From Paracoccaceae bacterium (GTDB lineage Bacteria > Pseudomonadota > Alphaproteobacteria > Rhodobacterales > Rhodobacteraceae): DNA of 8,471 nucleotides. Position numbers and translations under genes: made by a program. This document shows, piece by piece, positions 1 to 6,674 of the stretch. The stretch spans positions 1-8,471 of the forward strand of contig JAPOSK010000531.1 of NCBI GenBank assembly GCA_026709725.1, in the 5' to 3' direction. Positions within the stretch are counted from its first letter, which is position 1. Every line of letters starts with the position of its first letter. The notes under the pieces were generated by a model. The model made no database searches. It was not told where the DNA came from and saw nothing but the letters and a program-made list of their open reading frames with translations.

Positions 1-46
1 CAGATGGTCTATGTCATTGATTATATGAAATAAATTATGATAATTG

Positions 47-655
47 TTACTTAAGGTATATAATCCCCCTTGCAAGGAAGTCATCCGGTGCCCCGCGTCC
101 GATGGCATCCCACTCCTGCCTGTCTAGGGACCGGCCCGTGGCCTCGATGGTATCAAACAGGGTGTCGGCGGAATCGAGAACGCCCAGAGTCTCCAGGATT
201 GTGGCCAGGGCCCACGTGTTCATCACGCGCACATACGGCCCGAAGTTCATCCGCGTCACCGCCTTGTCCTCAAAGAGGACAAGGCCCGTCTCTTCGGCGG
301 TCAGGCGTCCCTGCAGGGCCGTGGCCATCTCGAGGATGGCCACCTCCCCGGCATGGCGGCGTTTGTGGCGGTGGGCCGCCCGACGCTGGGCCGGTGACAG
401 GAGCCGCTGCAGGTCATGGAGTTCGCGCAGGACATCGCCGATGCTGGTGGGCACGATCTGGATCCGGTTGCTGCTTTGGGCCAGCCACGCCTCCAGACGC
501 GTCCGGTCGGGTGCCGCGGGAGGACCGTGCAGGAGTTCCATGGCGACCGCATCGGCAATCAGGATCGGGCTGTTGAAGCGGTCGATGAGGTCAAGACGGT
601 CGGCCCGGGCCAGCGAGATCAGGGGACCGGTGTCAGGAATGACAACCGTGATCAT
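47..655 (-). CDS. PIN-domain protein, probable ribonuclease toxin of a two-gene TA module
   Basis: The 202-residue protein opens with a PIN-fold strand containing Asp8 (VIPDTGPLISLA). Acidic residues follow where PIN nucleases coordinate metal: Glu40 (VAMELLHG), Glu104 (HAGEVAILE) and Asp130 (LFEDKAV). PIN proteins of this kind are metal-dependent RNases and commonly type II toxins, so RNA cleavage is inferred from the family. The N-terminal pattern (DTGPLI.LA...RLDLIDRF) resembles DUF3368-like PIN proteins more than short VapC toxins of about 130 residues. The extra C-terminal stretch, about 145-202, is not one I recognise. An in-frame start exists upstream at 772, but I chose the ATG at 655. 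It places Asp8 normally and overlaps the antitoxin stop as ATGA, and the extra residues upstream are low-complexity and overlap the antitoxin frame. No Shine-Dalgarno precedes this ATG, which fits translational coupling to the upstream gene. PIN assignment is fairly sure; toxin activity is inferred. Confidence 0.8.
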   Translation of the reverse strand: MITVVIPDTGPLISLARADRLDLIDRFNSPILIADAVAMELLHGPPAAPDRTRLEAWLAQSSNRIQIVPTSIGDVLRELHDLQRLLSPAQRRAAHRHKRRHAGEVAILEMATALQGRLTAEETGLVLFEDKAVTRMNFGPYVRVMNTWALATILETLGVLDSADTLFDTIEATGRSLDRQEWDAIGRGAPDDFLARGIIYLK

Positions 656-942
656 GGGCGGGAGGGGGTGTCCGGCGGTGCCGGGCGGAGGGCGGCCCGC
701 ACGAGCGGCAGACAGGTCGCGACTTGCCGGGCGATCTCGGCCTCCTGCCCGCGTCCACGCGGCAGGGGCCAATCATGCCGGGCCAGCGCATCCAGCAGAT
801 CGGCAAACCCCCGTCCCCCGATCGCCTGGATGGCTTCCGCGCACCCGATCGTCCCCCGGGAATAGGCCTCAAGGGCCCGGGCCGGTGTGTATACCGCGGC
901 GGGTGGTCGGGTGGTGGTGAGCAGGGGCCGTGGTGCGGTCAT
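652..942 (-). CDS. Small UPF0175-like antitoxin candidate partnered with the PIN protein
   Basis: This 96-residue protein has a basic, Pro/Thr-rich start followed by a helical core, about residues 25-60 (ALEAYSRGTIGCAEAIQAIG...FADLLDALARHDWPLPR). The pattern 'Y..G.I...EA....G...F..LL..L...D.PLP' recalls UPF0175-type antitoxins, which are often paired with DUF3368-like PIN proteins. That family link is my inference from pattern only. The start at 942 is chosen over the in-frame start at 969 because AAGGAG lies at 950-955, seven bases before this ATG. Its stop overlaps the next gene's start (ATGA, 652-655). Antitoxin-first order, overlap and size are standard for a type II toxin-antitoxin operon. 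It would neutralise the PIN protein and may repress the shared promoter. It could instead be an uncharacterised partner of a non-toxic PIN nuclease. Confidence 0.72.
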   Translation of the reverse strand: MTAPRPLLTTTRPPAAVYTPARALEAYSRGTIGCAEAIQAIGGRGFADLLDALARHDWPLPRGRGQEAEIARQVATCLPLVRAALRPAPPDTPSRP

Positions 943-971
943 CGCGTCTCTCCTTGGGCGGGCGGTCATCC

Positions 972-990
972 GGGTGATACCGCGTCACCC
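972..990. promoter_or_regulatory. Inverted repeat over the -10 box, candidate TA operator
   Basis: GGGTGA (972-977) and TCACCC (985-990) form a perfect 6-bp inverted repeat with a 7-nt spacer. The left arm lies on the proposed -10 hexamer and the right arm lies inside the promoter spacer. A dimeric repressor bound here would block RNA polymerase. Antitoxin autoregulation of this kind is usual for type II modules, so the antitoxin is the natural candidate ligand. That assignment is inference. Confidence 0.45.
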
Positions 991-1002
991 CGTGCTTGGC
1001 AA
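974..1002 (-). promoter_or_regulatory. Promoter of the antitoxin-PIN operon
   Basis: On the minus strand a -35 box TTGCCA (997-1002, 5/6 to consensus) is separated by 17 bases from TATCAC (974-979, 4/6). Initiation would fall near 966-968, giving a leader of about 25 nt. That leader contains a strong AAGGAG ribosome-binding site (950-955) ahead of the ATG at 942. The spacing is ideal for a sigma-70-type promoter. No transcription data are available. Confidence 0.5.
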
Positions 1003-1014
1003 GGGGTGGGTGGC

Positions 1015-1048
1015 ACCGGACTCGGGACTCCGGAATCCCGAGTCCGGT
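1015..1048 (-). terminator. Perfect 13-bp GC-rich hairpin after the LysM remnant
   Basis: ACCGGACTCGGGA (1015-1027) and its exact reverse complement (1036-1048) flank an 8-nt loop. On the minus strand the stem begins five bases after the stop codon of the LysM-like fragment and lies just upstream of the antitoxin promoter, the right place for a terminator separating the two. Neither strand has a U-tract after the stem, so it would be a non-canonical terminator. It could also be a copy of a dispersed palindromic repeat. Confidence 0.45.
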
Positions 1049-1052
1049 CAGA

Positions 1053-1238
1053 TCACCGGGGCGGCAGGAGGAAACGGTCGCCCACGGTGACGGACTCGCC
1101 CGCCTTGAGGCCATTGAGCCGGACCATCTTCGGCCTGCGGGCCCGGTCCCCGAGATGGCGCAGGGCCAGATCGGAGAAGCGGGTGTCGGCGGGCATCACC
1201 GTTGTGTGCCATGCGGGCGTCCGGCCCAATATGGGCGG
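1053..1238 (-). pseudogene. C-terminal LysM-like domain remnant, upstream part missing
   Basis: This open stretch ends in a LysM-like domain of about 47 residues. It starts VMPADTRFSDLALRHLGD, continues with MVRLNGL, then VGDRFLLPPR and a TGA at 1053-1055. The landmarks V...DT...LA...LG...LNGL...G...LPP follow the LysM fold, which binds peptidoglycan and is normally a C-terminal add-on of hydrolases or envelope proteins. An in-frame TGA (1239-1241) lies 14 codons above the GTG at 1197-1199. No ribosome-binding site precedes the GTG or ATG (1194-1199), and I could not follow an enzymatic domain upstream in any minus-strand frame. It is therefore most likely the 3' relic of a larger gene. A free-standing 48-residue LysM protein is less likely. 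The domain call is by eye. Confidence 0.5.
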
Positions 1239-1256
1239 TCATTTGTTTCAATGGGA

Positions 1257-1275
1257 TCACATCACAGCAATGTGA
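1257..1275. repeat. Inverted repeat TCACAT-N7-ATGTGA
   Basis: TCACAT (1257-1262) and ATGTGA (1270-1275) are perfect arms around a 7-nt spacer, a geometry typical of a dimeric regulator site. It lies just beyond the stop that truncates the LysM remnant on the minus strand, about 650 nt from ctaD. No adjacent promoter was recognised, so a regulatory role is unproven. Confidence 0.3.
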
Positions 1276-1428
1276 GGAATATGATTGAGCCCGGCTGACG
1301 GAAAGGAACAGGCGGCAATGAAACGTCGTCAGGTCTCGGAAGGACCCGGTGCCATGCCAATGGGACCCTTCCAGTGGGGCCGGCCTCAGGAGGCGGATCC
1401 GTATCCTCATGATAATGAACCCCTCAAT

Positions 1429-1460
1429 CCATCATCACCTTGGAACCATCATCATCTTGG
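1429..1460. repeat. 15-bp near-perfect tandem repeat
   Basis: CCATCATCACCTTGG (1429-1443) is repeated as CCATCATCATCTTGG (1446-1460) after an AA spacer, with one mismatch and a 17-bp period. Two copies only. It could be a paired binding site or a chance duplication in non-coding DNA. Confidence 0.45.
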
Positions 1461-1470
1461 GGGACGACGG

Positions 1471-1494
1471 GCACCCGGTCCAGAATCCGGGTGC
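1471..1494. repeat. 8-bp GC-rich hairpin
   Basis: GCACCCGG (1471-1478) pairs perfectly with CCGGGTGC (1487-1494) across an 8-nt loop. No T-run follows on either strand. It sits ten bases after the tandem repeat. The loop length matches that of the hairpin at 1015-1048, but the stems differ. Confidence 0.35.
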
Positions 1495-1805
1495 GGCTGC
1501 CCCTGCCGCCCTGATCCCGGGAGTCCGGTGAGGGCGGCGATACCGGCAAGGCGTGGGCTGAGACCGGGAGGAGAGACTGCGCATCGGGACGGGCGGGGCA
1601 GCGAGGGATGCCGGAGCACCCCATTGTGCACATGCCCATTGCGAGCGGCCCGGGCCAACGACAACCGGCTCCGCCCGGCGCGGGCCGCCTGCACTGGTCG
1701 AATCGTGTCGGGAGCCGGGGAGCGTCGGGAGATGTCGGCAAAGTCAGCCATGAGAGAGTCACTCCCCCCGGATTTCCAAAGGCTGATTCCGACTCCCGGA
1801 AGGAG

Positions 1806-1820
1806 ATCTGAACATCAGAT
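1806..1820. repeat. Short hyphenated palindrome upstream of ctaD
   Basis: ATCTGA (1806-1811) and TCAGAT (1815-1820) are separated by ACA. The site is about 105 bases before the ctaD start, so it could be an operator for that gene. Such a short palindrome may also arise by chance. Confidence 0.25.
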
Positions 1821-1924
1821 TCCAATGTCGCGGGAAATCGCGAATTGCTGTTGTTTATCGTGGACAGCTGGCATAGAGGCACGGGAGAAGAACATCGGAA
1901 GTCAGAGGTCGCAGCGAGACAGAT

Positions 1925-3601
1925 ATGGCTGATATCACCGCAGGTCATGAGACGGAGCATGAAAAAATGGGCTTCTTTGCCCGCTGGTTCATGTCGACAA
2001 ATCACAAGGATATTGGAATCCTTTACATTTTTACGGCAGCATTTGTCGGCTTCATCTCCATCATCTTTACCGTCTACATGCGGATGGAGCTCTATGAACC
2101 CGGTGTCCAGTACATGTGTCTTGAGTGTGCAAGTCTGCTCGCGGCGGCGGTTGAGGACTGCACACCGAACGGACATCTCTGGAATGTCCTGATTACCGGT
2201 CATGGCATCCTCATGATGTTCTTCGTGGTCATTCCGGCCCTCTTTGGGGGCTTTGGAAACTACTTCATGCCCCTGATGATCGGCGCCCCCGATATGGCCT
2301 TTCCGCGTCTGAACAACCTGAGCTACTGGATGTTTGTTGCCGGCAGCGCTCTTGCCATCGCCTCTGTCATTGCACCGGGAGGTTCCGGACAGACCGGAAC
2401 CGGCGTCGGCTGGGTCCTCTATGCACCACTCTCGACACGTGAAGGCGGCATGTCCATGGATCTGGCTATCTTTGCCGTGCATGTCTCGGGGGCATCATCG
2501 ATCCTGGGCGCGATCAACATGATCACGACCTTTCTGAACATGCGTGCGCCGGGAATGACTCTTCACAAGACACCACTCTTTGCGTGGTCGATCTTCGTAA
2601 CAGGCTGGCTTATCCTGCTCTCCCTGCCCGTCCTTGCCGGTGCCATCACGATGCTGCTCACCGACAGAAACTTCGGCACGACATTCTTTGATGCGGCTGG
2701 GGGCGGCGATCCGGTCCTCTATCAGCACCTGCTCTGGTTTTTTGGGCATCCAGAGGTCTACATCATAATCGTTCCCGGTTTCGGGATCATCTCACATGTC
2801 ATCTCGACCTTCTCGCGCAAGCCCATCTTTGGCTATCTGCCAATGGTTTATGCAATGGTCGCAATCGGTGCTCTTGGCTTCGTCGTCTGGGCGCACCACA
2901 TGTACACAGTCGGAATGAGCATTACCCAGCAATCCTACTTCATGCTGGCCACCATGGTGATTGCTGTGCCCACCGGGATCAAGATTTTTTCCTGGATCGC
3001 AACGATGTGGGGTGGCTCGATCTCCTTCAAGACCCCCATGCTCTGGGCCTTCGGTTTCCTTTTCCTGTTCACAGTTGGCGGTGTCACGGGGATCATCCTC
3101 AGCCAGGCCGGTGTTGATCGTGCCTATCATGACACCTATTACGTGGTCGCACACTTCCACTATGTGATGTCACTGGGTGCCGTCTTCTGCATCTTTGCCG
3201 GCATCTATTACTGGATTGGCAAAATGTCCGGTCGACAGTACCCCGAGTGGGCGGGCAAGCTGCACTTCTGGGCAATGTTCATCGGGTCGAACCTGACCTT
3301 CTTCCCCCAGCACTTCCTTGGCCGTCAGGGGATGCCGCGCCGCTACATCGACTACCCGGAGGCCTATGCTTTCTGGAATGAGATCTCTTCACTGGGCGCC
3401 TTTCTGTCGTTTGCTTCGTTTATCTTCTTCATTGGTCTGGTCTTCTATACACTGGCCTTCGGCAAGCGGGTTGAAGATCCGGCCTACTGGGGTGAACACG
3501 CCGATACGCTTGAATGGCGACTTCCCAATCCACCACCAGCGCACACATTTGAGAGTCCGCCCAAGCGTGAGGATTGGGATCGGATGCCGGTCCATCACTG
3601 A
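1925..3601 (+). CDS. ctaD: aa3-type cytochrome c oxidase subunit I
   Basis: The 558-residue integral membrane protein is the catalytic subunit of the aa3 oxidase. It reduces O2 to water with electrons from cytochrome c and pumps protons across the inner membrane. Catalytic residues are all present, one position below the Paracoccus denitrificans numbering: haem a ligands His93 and His412, haem a3 ligand His410, and CuB ligands His275, His324 and His325. Tyr279 is the cross-linked tyrosine in GHPEVY. D-channel residues Asp123, Asn130 and Glu277 and K-channel Lys353 are intact, so this is an A1-type proton-pumping enzyme. Length and the C-terminal tail (ADTLEW...PPPAHTFE...KREDWDR) match alphaproteobacterial CtaD. 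The ATG at 1925 gives the family-typical start MAD...H...GFFARWF, although no clear ribosome-binding site precedes it. Met15 has GGAG upstream but would shorten the conserved start. The gene stands alone, so partner subunits must lie elsewhere. Confidence 0.98.
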   Translation: MADITAGHETEHEKMGFFARWFMSTNHKDIGILYIFTAAFVGFISIIFTVYMRMELYEPGVQYMCLECASLLAAAVEDCTPNGHLWNVLITGHGILMMFFVVIPALFGGFGNYFMPLMIGAPDMAFPRLNNLSYWMFVAGSALAIASVIAPGGSGQTGTGVGWVLYAPLSTREGGMSMDLAIFAVHVSGASSILGAINMITTFLNMRAPGMTLHKTPLFAWSIFVTGWLILLSLPVLAGAITMLLTDRNFGTTFFDAAGGGDPVLYQHLLWFFGHPEVYIIIVPGFGIISHVISTFSRKPIFGYLPMVYAMVAIGALGFVVWAHHMYTVGMSITQQSYFMLATMVIAVPTGIKIFSWIATMWGGSISFKTPMLWAFGFLFLFTVGGVTGIILSQAGVDRAYHDTYYVVAHFHYVMSLGAVFCIFAGIYYWIGKMSGRQYPEWAGKLHFWAMFIGSNLTFFPQHFLGRQGMPRRYIDYPEAYAFWNEISSLGAFLSFASFIFFIGLVFYTLAFGKRVEDPAYWGEHADTLEWRLPNPPPAHTFESPPKREDWDRMPVHH

Positions 3602-3659
3602 TCGGGGATCCATTATCGATCGGGATCATGGCCGTTGCCGGGCACGGGGGCGGTTGACC

Positions 3660-3677
3660 GGGACCCGGACCGGTCCC
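3660..3677. terminator. Hairpin between convergent ctaD and yqeY-like genes
   Basis: GGGACC (3660-3665) pairs with GGTCCC (3672-3677) around a 6-nt loop in the 145-nt space between two convergent genes, where a bidirectional terminator is expected. There is no T-tract on either side, so this is only a candidate. GATCGGG-containing direct repeats at 3600-3610 and 3618-3627 lie just before it. Confidence 0.35.
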
Positions 3678-3746
3678 TGATGCATGACTGCTGAATGTCT
3701 GACCGGTGGGCGGCGGTCGTTCAGGGTCGCGGGATTTGATGGCTGA

Positions 3747-4232
3747 TCAGCCGGCCTGGGTCTCCGAGTCCCGGCAGAGTTTGCTGACGACCAGCTGCCC
3801 GATTGTGTCATAGGCGATCTGATTGGGATAGCGATCCCTCAGGGCGTGGATCACCCGACCCTTGTCCCGAATTCCTGAAGCTTTTATGCGCGCAATCACG
3901 CGATCAACGGCTTCGCTGACTTCCGCCGGTGTAAGCAACTGCGGCAACAGCGAATCAATCAGTGCGATCTCCTTGCGTTCGCGTGCAGCAAGATCGATAT
4001 GCCCCTGCTCGTCAAAACGACTGGAACTGCGCTCACGCTGCATTTTCATGTCAGCCAGCAAGGCAATGATGTCCTGATCGTCCACGCCTTCACTGCCATG
4101 CGACTGTGCCACGCTGTCCCGATCGACAATCGCTGCATTGATCAGTTTCAGGAGGGCACGGCACTCCCTGTCCTGGGTGGACTCGGCGGATTTGAGCAGC
4201 TCTGCGATTTTTGCACGAATTGGTGTCGTCAT
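3747..4232 (-). CDS. GatB/YqeY domain-containing protein
   Basis: The 161-residue soluble protein is close to the usual YqeY length of about 150. The N-terminal helical part has the family pattern LLKLINAAIVDRD (27-39), then DDQDIIALLADMKMQRERS (51-69) and LAARERKEIALIDSLLPQLL (81-100). A small C-terminal helical domain (about 102-155) ends IGQLVVSKL, like the tail domain of the GatB amidotransferase subunit. By family it may bind tRNA or assist aminoacyl-tRNA metabolism, but no biochemical role is settled for stand-alone YqeY proteins. The ATG at 4232 starts the conserved region directly, with a weak GAAAG upstream. It lies 80 nt after ilvC on the same strand, so read-through from ilvC is possible. 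The gene converges on ctaD. Confidence 0.88.
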   Translation of the reverse strand: MTTPIRAKIAELLKSAESTQDRECRALLKLINAAIVDRDSVAQSHGSEGVDDQDIIALLADMKMQRERSSSRFDEQGHIDLAARERKEIALIDSLLPQLLTPAEVSEAVDRVIARIKASGIRDKGRVIHALRDRYPNQIAYDTIGQLVVSKLCRDSETQAG

Positions 4233-4275
4233 GAAATCAGCTTTCGGCCGGTGCGTGCGATCAGCAGTTGTCTCA

Positions 4276-4289
4276 GGGCCTGTCGGCCC
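4276..4289 (-). terminator. Short GC hairpin between ilvC and the yqeY-like gene
   Basis: On the minus strand GGGCC and GGCCC (4276-4280 with 4285-4289) form a 5-bp stem with a tetranucleotide loop, 24 bases past the ilvC stop. No U-tract follows, so it may only attenuate transcription into the downstream gene or stabilise the ilvC mRNA end. Confidence 0.25.
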
Positions 4290-4312
4290 GACCGATCATG
4301 CAGGATCGTGGC

Positions 4313-5389
<1,077 letters not shown>

Positions 5390-5428
5390 CTATTACGCCA
5401 GAACCAGCAGAATTCAATCAGTGTCCTT

Positions 5429-5456
5429 CAGGTCAATCCGGCAGGTCATTGACCTG
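5429..5456. promoter_or_regulatory. Three-copy TGACCTG motif upstream of ilvC, candidate operator
   Basis: On the plus strand CAGGTCA occurs at 5429-5435 and again at 5442-5448 (13-bp period), and its reverse complement TGACCTG follows at 5450-5456. The latter pair forms a 7-bp palindrome with a one-base centre. The cluster begins immediately downstream of the ubiH-family stop and about 95-120 bases before the ilvC start. A TTGACC hexamer inside the ilvC-proximal copy could act as a -35 box, but no good -10 follows. The arrangement suggests a transcription-factor site controlling ilvC. A role as a stem in the end of the upstream mRNA is possible. Confidence 0.4.
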
Positions 5457-5457
5457 A

Positions 5458-6651
5458 TCAGGCGTGACCTCCCATCGCTGCAACCAGAAGACCCTGCAGC
5501 GGCCTTGACTTCCCGACAGTCCGAAGCGCACCCTGGCGCAGTGCCCGCGTAATGGGCGTGCGTGCGATGGAAAGCCGATTGAGCAGTTCGACTCCCTGCA
5601 AACGCATCAGAACCGGCAGCGCACGTTGCCGGACATAGGCATTCAGGATCTCAGCCGCGCCTGGATCATCTGCATTTTCGAGACATCGCATAAGCGCGGC
5701 GATATCGCCGACGCTTGTATTGAATCCCTGGGCACCGATCGGTGGCATGACATGCGCAGCCTCGGCAATCAAGACGACTCTCTCCGACTGGCAGCGTTTT
5801 GCGGTCTGGGTCATGATCGGCCAGGCCGTCAGGGACGAGTTCACTGTCAGGTCACCAAGAACGCCGGAAGAACGCGCAGTGGCAGCAGCGTTCAATGCAG
5901 CCCGATCCATTTCCCTCAACCGTCGAATCGACTGCCCGGTGGCCATCCAGACGACAGAACTTGTCCTGTCAGAATATCCAGGCATAGGTATCATGGTGAA
6001 GGGTCCCTCTCGGCAATGAATTTCCGTTGTCTTGCCCCTGTGGGCATGAGAATGGTCAACGATGAACGTCAGGGCGGCCTGATCAGACATGCGGACGGAG
6101 ACCCCGATGGCACAAAGCCTGCGGATCGTGGAATTGCGGCCATCGGCACCGATAACCAAACGGGTTTCATATTGATCCGCATTGGCAAGCCGGACACGGG
6201 CACTCCCTGACCGCGTGACAAGACCCGAGGTGTCGGTATCGGTGATAATTCTGACATTGGTCAGATCATTCACATGATCACGCAGGCATGCGAGCAGGGC
6301 CTTGTGCTGCACAATGGAACCAAAGTCACCAAAACCAAAATCCTCAGCCATGAAGTCGGCATGCGGTGACTCCAGCGTATCAGCCCTGCCCATCTCGGCA
6401 ATCATCGCACCCCTCAGTGGAAGTGCATTGGGGGCCAGTCTGTCCCACAAGCCAAGTGTTTTGAAATAGGCGGTGGTCGACGGCAGCAATGCCGTCACCC
6501 GGTTATCTTCCCAATCGGGCGGCACAGGGGCAATCCTGCCCGTGCAGCACACAACCTCATGGTTCTTCGCGGCAAGCGCGATCGCCATAACGAGACCGGA
6601 TGCCCCACCACCGGAAATAAAGACATCGCAGGAATGGGAGGAATTGGCCAT
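5458..6651 (-). CDS. UbiH/UbiF/COQ6-family FAD-dependent monooxygenase (ubiquinone ring hydroxylase)
   Basis: The 397-residue flavoprotein belongs to the class A aromatic hydroxylases that add hydroxyl groups to the ubiquinone ring using O2 and NAD(P)H. The FAD-binding GGGASG is at 14-19, the second dinucleotide motif GADGRNS at 168-174, and the ribityl-binding motif EAAHVMPPIGAQG at 297-309. That last motif has Glu-Ala where many relatives have Gly-Asp (GDAAH), a variant I associate with alphaproteobacterial members. Length is normal for the family and no signal peptide is seen. Which ring carbon it hydroxylates cannot be read from sequence alone, since UbiH, UbiI, UbiF, UbiL and UbiM types are related, so I give no symbol. 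The start at 6651 puts the FAD motif at the usual distance. There is no clear Shine-Dalgarno. The gene follows glmM by 23 nt and is probably co-transcribed with it. Confidence 0.9.
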   Translation of the reverse strand: MANSSHSCDVFISGGGASGLVMAIALAAKNHEVVCCTGRIAPVPPDWEDNRVTALLPSTTAYFKTLGLWDRLAPNALPLRGAMIAEMGRADTLESPHADFMAEDFGFGDFGSIVQHKALLACLRDHVNDLTNVRIITDTDTSGLVTRSGSARVRLANADQYETRLVIGADGRNSTIRRLCAIGVSVRMSDQAALTFIVDHSHAHRGKTTEIHCREGPFTMIPMPGYSDRTSSVVWMATGQSIRRLREMDRAALNAAATARSSGVLGDLTVNSSLTAWPIMTQTAKRCQSERVVLIAEAAHVMPPIGAQGFNTSVGDIAALMRCLENADDPGAAEILNAYVRQRALPVLMRLQGVELLNRLSIARTPITRALRQGALRTVGKSRPLQGLLVAAMGGHA

Positions 6652-6674
6652 GATGCGGAGAGATTGCGGGGGGG

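Larger units (their letters stand above)
1239..1924. other. Long intergenic region before ctaD with no supportable gene
   Basis: About 690 nt separate the LysM remnant from ctaD. Long open frames exist on both strands (for example plus 1285-1932 and minus 1452-1751). Their products are Gly/Pro/Arg-rich without recognisable motifs, and the plus-strand one begins with TTG and lacks a ribosome-binding site, so I treat them as by-products of high G+C. The region holds several small inverted and tandem repeats, listed separately. G+C is high until about 1760 and then falls toward ctaD. The ctaD promoter should lie in the last 100-200 bases, but I see no convincing -35/-10 pair. Confidence 0.6.

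Noticed and set aside
1..46. AT-rich tail after the PIN gene as a rho-independent terminator
   Set aside because: No stable GC stem precedes the AT-rich run, only a weak ATTAT/ATAAT palindrome, so there is no terminator structure to call.
102..920. Plus-strand 272-codon open frame opposite the PIN/antitoxin genes
   Set aside because: It mirrors two convincing minus-strand genes and its translation has no domain-like pattern. It is an antisense artefact of high G+C.
1240..1275. GTTTCAATGGG-like string resembling a CRISPR repeat end
   Set aside because: Single occurrence with no regularly spaced copies, so not an array.
1452..1751. Minus-strand 99-codon open frame in the ctaD upstream gap
   Set aside because: Low-complexity Ala/Arg/Pro composition, no family resemblance, and no supporting Shine-Dalgarno recognised.
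1852..1875. TTGTTT ... CATAGA as a ctaD promoter
   Set aside because: The spacer is only 15 bases and the -10 matches three of six positions.
1285..1932. Plus-strand open frame of 215 codons just before and overlapping the ctaD start
   Set aside because: Starts with TTG without a ribosome-binding site, the product is Gly/Pro/Arg-rich with no motif, and it runs through hairpins and tandem repeats. Long open frames are expected in such G+C-rich DNA.
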